Counted from the first letter of the stretch, positions 1 to 8,801 are shown. The stretch is 25,133 nucleotides of DNA from Pararhodospirillum photometricum DSM 122 (GCF_000284415.1 NC_017059.1:3718550-3743682), one strand, 5' to 3'. Numbers and translations are program-made. Notes: generated from the sequence alone by a model not told the origin.

Positions 1-79
1 GTCATGGGAACGCTTTCTCGCAAGAGGCGGAAAACACGAGTATAAAGCGGTAATCCCGTAACGCAAACCGCCCTTGTCA

Positions 80-112
80 CAAAAAAAAAGCCCCCCAAGG
101 GAGCCTTTTTAG
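80..112 (-). terminator. Probable bidirectional intrinsic terminator
   Basis: A C-rich arm (GCCCCCC) and a G-rich arm (GGGAGC) are separated by AA, with a run of nine A on the left and five T on the right. Read leftward this gives an imperfect GC hairpin followed by nine T, which fits the end of the leftward argD-argF-hslO-lipoprotein transcript. Read rightward it has a shorter T tract. The stem has mismatches, so strength is uncertain. Confidence 0.5.
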
Positions 113-117
113 CGAAT

Positions 118-150
118 GAGGGGTCTGGGGAGGCCGCGCCTCCCCAGCCT
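118..150 (+). repeat. Dispersed GC-rich palindrome, copy 1
   Basis: Stem CTGGGGAGGC (125-134) and GCCTCCCCAG (138-147) with a 3-nt loop, flanked by GGGGT on the left and CCTTTCC on the right. This is the first of seven near-identical copies in the window. It lies just 3' of the leftward lipoprotein gene, between that gene and the A/T-flanked terminator, so it may act as a transcript end or mRNA-stabilising hairpin. Confidence 0.8.
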
Positions 151-157
151 TTCCTTC

Positions 158-781
158 TCACTGCAACAAAACATACGGCGCCATGTACGACCGCACCGCC
201 TGCTCCATGCGGCCATCGAAATCGGCCATCAGGCCTTCGACCAGAGTGACCCAAGCATTTTCCCGGTCCACGACACTGGCATCCTCGGGCACCGTGACGA
301 AGCGCGACACCCGGGCCGTGGCCTGGGCGGTGATGACCCCGGTGGCGTTGTCGATCAGTTCGACCACCGCATCCAAGGAGGCATCGTAGCGTTCGGCCTG
401 ATCGGTGTTGAACGCGCCTTGAACCCCCTTGCGCACGGCCAGGGACTTTTCGGTCACGGCGGCATCGCGGATCGACAGCACCACGGTGCGCCGGGCGCTG
501 CCATCGGCCTGAAGACGGTCAAAGCCCCACTGCCGCGCCGCGCGCAGGGGCGGCAGGGGCATGTCCTGTTCCACATTGGGCGCGCGCAGGGGCGAGTGAT
601 AGTCCTCGCGCACATCCACCCGGCTTGCGCGGAACACCAGCGGCGGCCGGTTGGAGAAGCGCAGGTCCGGGGCGCGCCGGGGCGCGGGGGCGGGCGTGCA
701 GGCGCCCGCGCCCAGGGCCACGACGGCCCCCCCGGTGACAGCGAGGAACCGGCGACGGGAGATCAGAGAAGCGAACGACAT
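158..781 (-). CDS. Putative Tat-exported lipoprotein of unknown function
   Basis: This is a protein of about 207 residues. The N-terminus carries a twin-arginine-like motif (SRRRFLAV, about residues 8-15), a hydrophobic stretch, then a lipobox-like GAGAC with the candidate lipidated cysteine near residue 28. This suggests export by Tat and anchoring in the periplasm. The mature part has no catalytic motif I recognise. The ATG at 781 is preferred; a GTG 12 bases upstream is in frame and would add four residues. It is the last gene of the leftward argD-argF-hslO run, 37 bases after the hslO stop, and is followed by a palindrome and a terminator. Similar lipoproteins seem to occur in related alphaproteobacteria (recollection). 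The function is unknown. Confidence 0.75.
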   Translation of the reverse strand: MSFASLISRRRFLAVTGGAVVALGAGACTPAPAPRRAPDLRFSNRPPLVFRASRVDVREDYHSPLRAPNVEQDMPLPPLRAARQWGFDRLQADGSARRTVVLSIRDAAVTEKSLAVRKGVQGAFNTDQAERYDASLDAVVELIDNATGVITAQATARVSRFVTVPEDASVVDRENAWVTLVEGLMADFDGRMEQAVRSYMAPYVLLQ

Positions 782-818
782 GGTACCACTCACCCAGGGA
801 GGAGGGTTGGGGAAGCCC

Positions 819-1736
819 TCAGGCTGGTCCCGATGGATCCTCGTCGGCCAGATCCGCGAGATCCTGAAGCGTCAGGGCATAGGTTGCTTTGCAAAACTCA
901 CAGGTCACGTCAATGCTTCCTTCCCGGGCCAGATCGTCAAGATCCGCCTGGGGCAGGGTCAGGAGCGCGCGTCCGACCTTGCGGCGCGAACACCGACAGC
1001 CATAGAACACCGGGCGCGGCGCCGCCAGACGCAAGTCTGCGCCATGGAAGGGGCGCCGGAGCAAGGTCTCGGGATCTAGGGTCGTGTCGAGCATTTCGTC
1101 GGAGCGCAGCGAGGCCATGAGAACACTGGCGGTTTGCCACGCGTCGTCCCAGTCCTCGCCGTCGCGTCCGCCCGCTTCGGCCGGCATGCGCTGGAGCAAC
1201 AAGGCACTGGCCCGCCAGGGCTGGGATTCGTCTGCGGGCGCCACCGCGACCAGGAGCCGGGTTGCGACCTGCTCTGAGACATCGAAATAGGTCTGAACGC
1301 AGGCGGCCAGGGTCTCGCCTTCCAGTCCGACGATGCCCTGGTAGCGCTCGGTGTGGGCGCCCTGGTCCACGGTAAAGGCCAGATGCCCCCGGCCGACCAA
1401 GGCCGCCAGCGACGCGTCCTCAGGCAGGGCGGCAAGGCGGGTCTCGTCGAAGCGGGCCACGGCCCGGATCATGCCGGCGCTGGTGACATCGGCGACCAGG
1501 GTGCGCACCGGGCCGTCGCCTTGGATTTGCAAGGTGAACACGCCCTCGTACTTCAGGGCCGAGGCGAGCACGATGCCCAGGACGACGGTCTCGGCGACCA
1601 GCCGGGCGACCGGGGCGGGATAGGCATGGGGCTCGATGCAATCGGCCACCGCCCGGCCACAGCGCACCAGCCGGCCCCGGAACACGCCCGAGGCCAGATG
1701 GAACGGCAGCACCATGTTGTCGGCAAACGAGGTCAC
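819..1736 (-). CDS. hslO: Hsp33 redox-regulated molecular chaperone
   Basis: This is a 305-residue cytoplasmic holdase, close to the usual 290-300 for Hsp33. The N-terminal half matches the Hsp33 substrate-binding fold (MVLPFHL near the start, then the RLVRCG region). The C-terminus has the zinc centre that switches the family on: CRC, then after about 29 residues CEFC (pattern CxC...CxxC). In the family, oxidation of these four cysteines releases zinc and activates chaperone function. The GTG start at 1736 overlaps the argF stop in a GTGA arrangement, giving translational coupling; this start also yields the expected short N-terminus, while the longer open frame upstream is only the shadow of argF. 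Its place directly after argD-argF is common in alphaproteobacteria. Confidence 0.95.
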   Translation of the reverse strand: MTSFADNMVLPFHLASGVFRGRLVRCGRAVADCIEPHAYPAPVARLVAETVVLGIVLASALKYEGVFTLQIQGDGPVRTLVADVTSAGMIRAVARFDETRLAALPEDASLAALVGRGHLAFTVDQGAHTERYQGIVGLEGETLAACVQTYFDVSEQVATRLLVAVAPADESQPWRASALLLQRMPAEAGGRDGEDWDDAWQTASVLMASLRSDEMLDTTLDPETLLRRPFHGADLRLAAPRPVFYGCRCSRRKVGRALLTLPQADLDDLAREGSIDVTCEFCKATYALTLQDLADLADEDPSGPA

Positions 1737-2659
1737 GACAAGCACCACGCCAAGATGGCCTTCTGGGCGTGCAGGCGGTTTTCCGCCTCGTCCCAGACGA
1801 CGGACTGGGGCCCGTCGATCACCTCGCTCGTGACCTCCTCGCCGCGGTGGGCGGGCAGGCAGTGCAAGAACAAGGCGCTGTCCTTGGCCCGGTCCATGAG
1901 GGCTTGGTTCACCTGATAGGCCGCGAAGACCCGGGCGCGGCGCTCGCGCTCGTCCTCGCTGGTGCTCATCGACATCCAGGTGTCGGTGATGACGCAATCG
2001 GCCTGGGCCACGGCCGCCTCGGGATCGCGGGTCAGGGTCACGGCCGCGCCTTGGGCCTGGGCCCAGGCCAGGACCTGGGCGGGCGGATCGAAGCCTTCGG
2101 GGCAGGCCAGGCGCATCTCGAAGCCGAAATGGGTCGCTGCCTTGATCCACGAGACCGCGACGTTGTTGCCATCGCCGACCCAGGTCGCCACCAAGCCGTC
2201 GAGCGAGCCGCGGCGTTCCTCGACCGTCATCAGGTCGGCCATGATCTGGCAGGGGTGGGACAGGCTGGTCAGGCCGTTGATCACCGGCACCGAGGCATGG
2301 CGCGCCAGATCGTCGAGCTTTTCCGGGCTGTCGGTACGCAGCATGATGGCATCGACATAGCGTGACAGCACCCGCGCCGTATCCGCCATGGTTTCGCCCC
2401 GGCTCAACTGGAGGGCATCGCCGGTCAGCACCAGCACGTCGCCACCCAGCTCGCGCATGCCCACCTCGAAGGATACCCGAGTGCGGGTTGAATTACGTTC
2501 GAAGATCAAGGCCAAGGTCCGGCCGACCAGCAGGCGCCGATCGCCGGGGTCGCCCCGACGGGCCTTGAGGGCCGCGCCATGGTCAAGGATCGCGCGCAAG
2601 GTGGCCCGATCGAGGGCCGCGAGGTCAGTAAAGTGGCGGATGGGTGGCATCCGGGTCAT
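1733..2659 (-). CDS. argF: Ornithine carbamoyltransferase
   Basis: This 308-residue enzyme joins carbamoyl phosphate to ornithine to give citrulline in arginine synthesis. Visible family motifs are STRTR (carbamoyl-phosphate binding, about residue 57), HPCQ (about residue 135) and FLHCLPA (near residue 270, with the reactive cysteine that binds ornithine). The length matches the family. The ATG at 2659 sits one base after the argD stop; an alternative ATG at 2650 would remove three residues. An open frame continues upstream across argD but does not look like the family. The end overlaps the hslO start by four bases. It is thus the middle gene of a tightly coupled argD-argF-hslO operon. Confidence 0.97.
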   Translation of the reverse strand: MTRMPPIRHFTDLAALDRATLRAILDHGAALKARRGDPGDRRLLVGRTLALIFERNSTRTRVSFEVGMRELGGDVLVLTGDALQLSRGETMADTARVLSRYVDAIMLRTDSPEKLDDLARHASVPVINGLTSLSHPCQIMADLMTVEERRGSLDGLVATWVGDGNNVAVSWIKAATHFGFEMRLACPEGFDPPAQVLAWAQAQGAAVTLTRDPEAAVAQADCVITDTWMSMSTSEDERERRARVFAAYQVNQALMDRAKDSALFLHCLPAHRGEEVTSEVIDGPQSVVWDEAENRLHAQKAILAWCLS

Positions 2660-2660
2660 G

Positions 2661-3854
2661 TCAGGCGGTCTCCCCGGCCAGACGCGCAGCGGCCCGCGCG
2701 ATGAGCGAAACGGCGGTGTCGATCTCTTCGGATCCAATGATGAGCGGCGGCAACAGGCGCACGACGTTGTCGGCGGCCGGCACCGCCAGCAGGCCCTCGG
2801 TGCGCAAGGCGGCCAGCACGTCGGTGTTGGGCCGGGCACAGGCAAGACCCAGCATCAAGCCGCGTCCGCGCACCCCGGCCAACACCGTGGGATGGGCGGC
2901 GACCAGCTCGTCCAATTTCGCGCGCAGCCGTGCCGCGGTGTCGCGCACGCCCGCCAGGAACCCCTCGGCCAGCAAGACATCAAGCACCGCATTGCCCACG
3001 GCCATGGCAAGCGGGTTGCCGCCGAAGGTGGTGCCGTGGGTTCCGGCGGTCAGGGCCCGGGCATAGGGCAGGCGTGCAAGGCAGGCCCCCAGCGGGAAGC
3101 CAGCGCCCAGGCCCTTGGCCGTGGCCACCACGTCGGGGATGATGCCGTCGGCCTCGTGGGCGAACAAGGTGCCGGTGCGGCCCATGCCGGTCTGCACCTC
3201 GTCGAGAATCAACACCAAGCCGTGTTCGTCGGCCAGGGCGCGCAGGCCTGCCAAGTAGCCGGCCGGGGCCGGATGCAAGCCGCCTTCGCCCTGGATCGGC
3301 TCGACCAGAATGGACCCGGTGGCCGGCGTGATAGCGGCGCGGGCTGCCTCCAGGTCGCCATAGGGCACCCGGTCGAAGCCCTCGACCAGGGGCTCGAAAC
3401 CGTGGGTGTGCTTTTCCTGGCCGCCGGCGGCAATGGTCGCCAGGGTCCGGCCATGAAAGGCGTTGCGGGTCACCAAGGTGCGCCAGCGCACCGGGCCGCC
3501 CAGCCGGTCGTGCTGATAGCGCCGGGCCAGTTTCAAGCTGGCTTCGATCGCCTCGGCACCGGAGTTGCAAAACAAGACGGAATCAGCGAAAGAAGCCGCC
3601 ACCAGCCGCTCGGCCAAGCGCTCCTGGCCCGGAATGCGAAACAGGTTGGAGGTATGCCAGATCTTGCCAGCCTGCTCGGTCAGGGCCGCCACCAAGGCGG
3701 GGTGGGCGTGGCCGAGCGCGGTCACGGCGATGCCTGACGCGAAATCCAGGTATCGTCGCCCGTCCGTAGCGAAGAGCCAAGCGCCTTCGCCCCGGTCGAA
3801 CGACAGGTCCACGCGGGCATAGGTGGGCATCAAAGCCGGAATGGTTGACATCAT
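2661..3854 (-). CDS. argD: Acetylornithine aminotransferase
   Basis: This 397-residue class III, PLP-dependent aminotransferase makes N-acetylornithine from the semialdehyde in arginine biosynthesis, and family members often also act on succinyldiaminopimelate. Motifs seen: CNSGAEAIE (cofactor phosphate binding), ILDEVQTGMGRTG (the Asp that contacts the pyridine nitrogen) and ATAKGLGAGFPLG, whose lysine forms the Schiff base. Full length. Two adjacent ATGs (3854 and 3851) are possible; the ribosome site is weak (GCGAGAAC). It is the first gene of the leftward operon with argF, hslO and the lipoprotein gene. The 111 bases before it, up to the hldD stop, hold a GGTCCCCGGGGGACC palindrome but no clear promoter. 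Confidence 0.96.
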   Translation of the reverse strand: MMSTIPALMPTYARVDLSFDRGEGAWLFATDGRRYLDFASGIAVTALGHAHPALVAALTEQAGKIWHTSNLFRIPGQERLAERLVAASFADSVLFCNSGAEAIEASLKLARRYQHDRLGGPVRWRTLVTRNAFHGRTLATIAAGGQEKHTHGFEPLVEGFDRVPYGDLEAARAAITPATGSILVEPIQGEGGLHPAPAGYLAGLRALADEHGLVLILDEVQTGMGRTGTLFAHEADGIIPDVVATAKGLGAGFPLGACLARLPYARALTAGTHGTTFGGNPLAMAVGNAVLDVLLAEGFLAGVRDTAARLRAKLDELVAAHPTVLAGVRGRGLMLGLACARPNTDVLAALRTEGLLAVPAADNVVRLLPPLIIGSEEIDTAVSLIARAAARLAGETA

Positions 3855-3965
3855 GTTCTCGCGTCAGGGGGTCCCCGGGGGACCGCGAAAGCTTCCGCAC
3901 GGGGTGCCCGAAAAACAGGCCCCCTCGGAAGAAAGCGAGTGTTATTGCGCCCTGCGCGTCCGATG

Positions 3966-4952
3966 TCAACGGAAGGGGTCGTCTTGCTCCAAATAGTCTT
4001 GGATATAGCGCCGCACGCCCTCTTCGAGAGCGGTAAAGGGCTGGCGGTACCCGGCCTCGCGCAGCTTGTCCATGCGCGCCTCGGTAAAATACTGATAGCG
4101 CGGCCGCAAGGTCTCGGGCATGTCGCGATAGGTTATCCGGGGCTCCTGGCCCAGAGCCCGGTACACCGCGCTCGCCAAATCGGCAAAAGAACGGGCCGTT
4201 CCGGTGCCCAGGTTGTAAAGCCCGCTCGGCGCCGGGGTTTCCAAGAACCACAGCATGACCTGGACAATGTCCTCGACCCAAATGAAATCGCGTCGCTGCC
4301 CGCCATCGGCATAGTCGGGGTGATGCGACTTGAACAAGGCAAAGGCCTCGCCTTGGCGCGCGATGGGGTGGATCTGATGCACGACCGAGCGCATCGAGTC
4401 CTTGTGCGTCTCGTTGGGGCCGTAGACGTTAAAAAACTTGAACCCGGCCCAGCGCGGCGGCGTCGGCCGGCCGGCCTCGACCAGGGTGCACAGGCGGCGG
4501 TCCACCATATGCTTGGACCAGCCATAGGGGTTGAGTGGCCGCAAACGCGCCAGCGCCGGACTGCTGAAGGTATCGTCGAACCCTTCTCGCCCGTCGCCAT
4601 ACGTTGCGGCGCTGCTGGCATAAAAGAACGGCACTTCGTGGCAGGTGCACCAGTCCCACAGGTCGAGAGTCAAGCGGATATTGGTCGCGACAATCAAATC
4701 GGCATTGGTCTCGGTGGTCGCCGAAATCGCGCCCATATGAAAAATCGCGGTAATATTGCTGGCGTGGCGATCAAGAAGCGGCGGGAGGGCCGCAGGCGCC
4801 ACCACATCGGCAAGGCTGCGCTTGGCGATATTGCGCCATTTGTCGCCGTGGCCCAGAAAATCCACGACCACAAGGGGGCCATGGCCCCGTGCCTCCAGGC
4901 CGGCCAGGAGGTTGGAGCCAATGAAGCCGGCGCCGCCGGTGACGATGATCAT
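3966..4952 (-). CDS. hldD: ADP-L-glycero-D-manno-heptose-6-epimerase
   Basis: This is a 328-residue extended short-chain dehydrogenase/epimerase. The N-terminal NAD(P)-binding motif is GGAGFIGSN, the SSAATYG segment carries the catalytic serine region, and YGWSK supplies the YxxxK pair. HYN-type heptose epimerase signatures are visible (HMGAISATTET, FFNVYGPNE, RRDFIWVEDIV). The enzyme makes the L-glycero heptose donor used for the LPS inner core. Full length, ATG start, preceded by AGAAGG nine bases upstream. It is transcribed leftward ahead of argD but with a gap of 111 bases, so it may or may not share the transcript. It diverges from ubiK. Confidence 0.95.
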   Translation of the reverse strand: MIIVTGGAGFIGSNLLAGLEARGHGPLVVVDFLGHGDKWRNIAKRSLADVVAPAALPPLLDRHASNITAIFHMGAISATTETNADLIVATNIRLTLDLWDWCTCHEVPFFYASSAATYGDGREGFDDTFSSPALARLRPLNPYGWSKHMVDRRLCTLVEAGRPTPPRWAGFKFFNVYGPNETHKDSMRSVVHQIHPIARQGEAFALFKSHHPDYADGGQRRDFIWVEDIVQVMLWFLETPAPSGLYNLGTGTARSFADLASAVYRALGQEPRITYRDMPETLRPRYQYFTEARMDKLREAGYRQPFTALEEGVRRYIQDYLEQDDPFR

Positions 4953-4987
4953 GAACAGAGCCTTCTTGCGCCATGGGAACGACCTGG

Positions 4988-4993
4988 GTTATA
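4988..4993 (-). promoter_or_regulatory. Possible -10 element for hldD
   Basis: On the leftward strand a TATAAC hexamer lies about 36 bases before the hldD ATG, with only a poor -35 candidate (TGGCAA) at 17-base spacing. This is the best promoter-like match in the hldD-ubiK divergent region. It is based on consensus matching by eye only. Confidence 0.3.
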
Positions 4994-5178
4994 GCGCGCT
5001 GGCGAGGTCCTTGCCATCCCCCATGCCGCCCTGCCGAAGGCGGGTTGCATCGGCGCGGGCGGGCCCTCATAATACAGATGGGCGCCGGCCTTTGGTCCCG
5101 CGCCCTCCCGGTCTTGAAGAACCGGATCCCGCGCCGGCCGATCGAGCCGGATCCCGGAGGATGTGGAGAAATGAGGGC

Positions 5179-5532
5179 ATGACCCCCAGCAACCGCCTGT
5201 TTGACGATCTGTCGCGCCTTGCCGGAGGAGCCGCCGGCGCCCTGGGCGGGCTGCGCGTCGAAGTGGAGACCTTGGTGCGCAGCCGGGTCGAGCGCCTGAT
5301 GTCCGAAATGGACCTCGTGCGGCGTGAGGATTTCGAGGTGGTGGAAGCCATGGTCCGCGAGGCCCGCGAGCACCAGGAGGCTCTGGAGTCCCGGATCGCC
5401 GAGCTGGAAGCCCAACTCGCCCAGCGCTCCGGGGGCCATCCCCGGCGCGGCGCCGCCGCCCAGGCCCACCGCAGCGCTCCGGCCAGTGAGGTCGGCAAGG
5501 CCGGTGATGACGCCACCCCGTCCGACGTCTGA
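5179..5532 (+). CDS. ubiK: UbiK-like ubiquinone biosynthesis accessory factor (BMFP/YqiC family)
   Basis: This is a 117-residue protein. Residues about 1-85 match the BMFP/YqiC family: an amphipathic N-terminal helix (NRLFDDLSRLAGGAAGAL), the VRREDFEVVEAMV segment and then a heptad-rich coiled coil (about residues 50-82). The tail is low-complexity and probably disordered. In enterobacteria UbiK helps the cytosolic coenzyme Q assembly complex bind lipid; transfer of this role here is by homology. The ATG at 5179 has GGAG ten bases upstream; an in-frame ATG at 5161 would add six residues but directly abuts a GGAGG. It begins a rightward set with the YbjN-domain gene and proC, an order that recurs in Rhodospirillales. 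Confidence 0.85.
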   Translation: MTPSNRLFDDLSRLAGGAAGALGGLRVEVETLVRSRVERLMSEMDLVRREDFEVVEAMVREAREHQEALESRIAELEAQLAQRSGGHPRRGAAAQAHRSAPASEVGKAGDDATPSDV

Positions 5533-5655
5533 TCCCTCCGGCGCCTGTCCCGGCCCCGCTTGGCTGTCCGGGCGAGGCTCCCGGCCCCTTTGCCCCCGGC
5601 CGGACGCCTCGTGCGCTCCGGCCGTTGTTCTTCCCGTTTTGACGGAGCAGCGGAC

Positions 5656-6156
5656 ATGACCACCCTGACCTCGTCCCTGGAATCGTCCGCCTCCAACCCC
5701 ATCGACATGATCGAAACCATCGCCGCCTGCAAGGATTGGACCTTCGAGCGGCGCGGCGATCAGGAAATGGCAGTCGAAGTCCCCGGCCACTGGTGCGATT
5801 ACGGCCTGTTCTTCGCTTGGTCGGAGGACCTGGATGCCTTGCACTTCTCCTGCGCCTTCGACATGCGCGCCCCTCGCACCCGGCGCGGCGAAATCCTGGA
5901 GCTTCTCGCGCTGCTCAATGAGCGCTTGTGGCTGGGGCATTTCGCCCTGTGGACGGAAACCGGCATTCCCATGTTCCGCCATACCGTCTTGCTCTCGGGC
6001 CAGGACCTGAACCGGGGCGCGGTCGAAGAACTGGTGGACATCGCGCTTGGCGAGTGCGAGCGCTTTTACCCGGCGTTCCAGTTCGCCATCTGGGGCGGCA
6101 AGTCGGCCCAGGAGGCCATCGACGCCGCTTTGCTCGAAACCGTGGGAGAAGCGTGA
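5656..6156 (+). CDS. YbjN domain-containing protein
   Basis: This is a 166-residue soluble protein of the YbjN/type III chaperone-like fold family, judged from the pattern of a DWTFERRGDQEMAVEV strand region, LHFSCAFDMR and LLALLNERLWLGHFAL. No signal peptide or membrane segment is seen. ATG at 5656 with GGAG eight bases upstream. The biochemical role is not known; in alphaproteobacteria this family is often found immediately before proC, and here its stop lies three bases before the proC ATG. A role in proline synthesis is not implied by that. Confidence 0.82.
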   Translation: MTTLTSSLESSASNPIDMIETIAACKDWTFERRGDQEMAVEVPGHWCDYGLFFAWSEDLDALHFSCAFDMRAPRTRRGEILELLALLNERLWLGHFALWTETGIPMFRHTVLLSGQDLNRGAVEELVDIALGECERFYPAFQFAIWGGKSAQEAIDAALLETVGEA

Positions 6157-6158
6157 TC

Positions 6159-6977
6159 ATGGCCGATCCGCTGAAGGGTCTGTCCGTGCTGCTGGTCGGC
6201 TGCGGCAAAATGGGCGGCGCCATGCTGCTGGGCTGGCTCGGCCAGGGCTTGGCGCGCGAAAACGTGGTCGTCGTCGATCCCGGTGCCGGGACCTCGGTTC
6301 CCGAGGGCGTGCGCAGCGTCACCCCCGAAGAAGCCGCCCACCTGACGCCTCGGCCCGACCTGTGCGTCGTCGCCGTCAAGCCCCAGACCATCAAAACCGT
6401 CCTGCCTGCCTATGCCGCGTTGGCTGCCCAGGGCACCACGTTTCTCTCGGTAGCCGCCGGAACTACGCTGGCCGGCCTGGATCAGGCGTTGGGGGGCAAC
6501 GCCGCCGTGGTCCGCGCCATGCCCAACACCCCGGCCGCCATCGGGCGCGGGATGAGCGTGCTCGTCGCCAATGATCGGGTCTCGGACGTGGCCCGTGCCG
6601 CCGCGGAAGCCTTGATGCGCGCCGTGGGCACCGTGGCCTGGGTCGAGGACGAAGCCCTGATCGACGCCGTCACCGCCGTCTCCGGCAGCGGCCCGGCCTA
6701 TGTCTTTTTGCTGGTCGAGACCTTGGCCGAGGCGGGACGCGCCGCCGGCCTGCCGGGCGATCTGGCCGACCTGCTGGCCCGTCAGACCGTGACCGGCGCC
6801 GGGGCCCTGCTCGACGCCATGCCCGACGATCCGGCGACCTTGCGGCGCAATGTGACGAGCCCCGGCGGCACCACCGCCGCCGCCTTGGACGTCCTGATGG
6901 CCGAGGATGCCCTCGCCCCCCTGATGCGCCGCGCCATCCTAGCCGCCCAACACCGCTCCCGCGAACTGGCCTCCTGA
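6159..6977 (+). CDS. proC: Pyrroline-5-carboxylate reductase
   Basis: This 272-residue enzyme carries out the last step of proline synthesis, reducing pyrroline-5-carboxylate with NAD(P)H. An N-terminal Rossmann motif VGCGKMGGAML is followed by VVAVKPQ, RAMPNTPA and the C-terminal VSGSGPAYVF and TSPGGTTAAAL signatures of ProC. The ATG at 6159 is chosen because GGGAGAA ends eight bases upstream; a GTG at 6153 overlapping the preceding stop is in frame but too close to that ribosome site. Full length. It is followed by dispersed palindrome copy 2, which separates it from the convergent kinase gene. Confidence 0.96.
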   Translation: MADPLKGLSVLLVGCGKMGGAMLLGWLGQGLARENVVVVDPGAGTSVPEGVRSVTPEEAAHLTPRPDLCVVAVKPQTIKTVLPAYAALAAQGTTFLSVAAGTTLAGLDQALGGNAAVVRAMPNTPAAIGRGMSVLVANDRVSDVARAAAEALMRAVGTVAWVEDEALIDAVTAVSGSGPAYVFLLVETLAEAGRAAGLPGDLADLLARQTVTGAGALLDAMPDDPATLRRNVTSPGGTTAAALDVLMAEDALAPLMRRAILAAQHRSRELAS

Positions 6978-6993
6978 TCCCTCACGGGACAAA

Positions 6994-7023
6994 GGGGTCT
7001 GGGGAGGCTCGCCTCCCCAGCCT
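6994..7023 (+). repeat. Dispersed GC-rich palindrome, copy 2
   Basis: Arms CTGGGGAGGC (6999-7008) and GCCTCCCCAG (7011-7020), with GGGGT on the left and CCTG on the right. It lies between the convergent ends of proC and the sensor kinase gene, a good place for a shared transcript end, although no T tract follows on either side. Confidence 0.8.
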
Positions 7024-7038
7024 GCCGTTCTTTACGGG

Positions 7039-8743
7039 TCAGTCTCCCCCCAGGGCTTTCAACCGCACCCCCTGGCGCAAGCAGGCCTCCCGCCGGCCCA
7101 GCGGACAGGCCCCTGGGGTTTCGGGGTGCCACCCCGGCCCGATCCGGGGCAGGCGCACCCGCACCTCCGTCCCCCGGCCTACACCGGTGGTCAAGAAGAT
7201 CTGGCCACACCACCCCTCGACAATGCCTTGGGCGATCGCCAGCCCCAGCCCCCGTCCTTCCCCCGCTCCCCGGGTGGAATAGAACGGCGCAAACGCGTTG
7301 GTCGCGACCTCCGGGGGCATGCCGGTGCCGTGGTCTTGCACGATGAGGTCCAGGGCCGGAACCCCAGCACCGGCATTTTGGCACAAGGGCGCCGGGTCAA
7401 GAGGAGGCGCTGCCTGCACGTGAACATGCACGCATCCTTGCCCCCCTTGGGCCTCCCAGGCATTGCGCAGTAAAATTCCCAGCAAATCCTCCAGGCCTTC
7501 CCGATCCGCGACCACGTCGCCGGTGTCCTGCGCCATCCCCAGATCAATTTCAAGGGTCGGCAGCGTCCGGTGGAGACGCGCCAGCGCCGCCTCGATCGCC
7601 GGTCCGATCGCCAGGGAGGTGGTCACCGGCCGATGACGGCGGGCGTAGCGTTCCACTTGGCGCACAAACTCGGCGGCGTGGGTGGCGGCGGTCTGGATTT
7701 CGGTCAGGAAGTCGTGGGTCTCCGAGGTGCTCTCGGTGATCATCAAGCCCAGTTCAGCATATCCGCTGATCGGTTGCAGCAGGTTGTTCACTTCGTGGGC
7801 GATGCCGCCGGCCAGTTGCCCCAAGGTTTCGGTGGTGGCGAGAGCGCGGGTTGTTCGGGCCCGCTGCTGACTTGCTAAGGTCCGCTCCGGGCCTCCCCCC
7901 CCAGTGTTCGGTCACAATCCCCAGGCTTTGGCGCACCGGGGCCGGCAGAGGCCGGGGGGTGGGATGCTCGGCGATCACCAGTCCCCAAACCGCATCTCCC
8001 TCCAGCAAGGGGAGGGCGAGAAGGGCGCCCGCTTCGGGTTTCCGGGAGAGGCAAAAGCCCGCCGGAGCGGTCGCCGACGAGACGTCCACATGGTCAAAGC
8101 ACGCCGGGTGAAAACATCGGGACGTCCCGACGCCATCGGGAAGGTATAACAGGCGGCTGCGTCCAGGAAAAAGCTCAGGAGGAAAGGGCAGGGCGTCCGG
8201 GCCTGGGGGGCCGGCCTCTAGGATCATCGGGGAGGAGCCGTCCAGATTGAGGCGGACCAAGCGCACACGGTCATAGCCGCTCAGGACCGCCACGGCATCA
8301 AGGGTGGCGCGTGCCAAGGCGGCCGGCGACGGGGCGCGGTGCAGAGTTTGTGTCAGCGGCCAGAGCAAAGAGAGAGGATCATCGAAGGCGGGAGGCTCCG
8401 GCACCGGCTCGAGAAGCACGAACAGGTGGCGCTCATCGGCGGTCAGGGTCGCATCAAGCAGATGTCCCTCATGCCGAAAACGACGCCAGTGGGGCAAAGG
8501 GCGGTCTTCGGCCACCGGTGCCTGGAGCGGGGACAGCAGGGGCCAGGGGATCACCTCGATGGCCAGACTCCCCAAAGGATCGCGCCCAAGCAAGGCAAGC
8601 GCGTTCCCAGCCCATGCCAAGACTTCCCCCGATCCCCGCCCGACAAGGATCAAGGCGCTGAGTGTGTCGGGCAGGAAAACCGAGGCGTCGGATTGGTGGT
8701 TATGCGAATCAGGAGGCAGGGAGAGAGACGGCCATGACAGCAT
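7039..8743 (-). pseudogene. Sensor histidine kinase with phytochrome-like PAS-GAF input, split by a frameshift
   Basis: Two overlapping leftward frames form one gene. The first (from ATG 8743, AAGGG seven bases upstream) encodes about 280 residues: a PAS_2-like part (LPDTLSALILV, EVLAWAGNALALLG) and a GAF part (LSGYDRVRLVRL, FPGRSRLLYLPDGV, GDAVWGLVIAEH) related to bacteriophytochromes. The second encodes the kinase: H box GGIAHEVNNLL, N box LLRNAWEAQG, G1 DHGTGMPP and G2 GRGLGLAIAQGIV. Removing one base from the run of eight C at 7895-7902 (G on the coding strand) joins them into about 567 residues. No PHY domain and no membrane segment. The usual N-terminal cysteine and the DIP motif of phytochromes are not seen, so light sensing by bilin is doubtful. 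It is the third gene after mcp and the receiver. Confidence 0.8.
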
Positions 8744-8801
8744 GCGCAAGCCCTTTGGTGTGAAGCACTAAGACGGAAAGCGCTCTGATCATGAGCGGCA
8801 G

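Noticed and set aside
1..79. tRNA or other RNA gene at the left edge
   Set aside because: No cloverleaf pairing, no T-loop consensus and no CCA end could be found.
2660..2845. N-terminal extension of argF
   Set aside because: The added residues are an out-of-frame reading of argD; the start at 2659 gives the normal length.
4771..5982. 403-codon leftward open frame opposite ubiK and the YbjN gene
   Set aside because: Shadow frame; it spans three real genes and their spaces.
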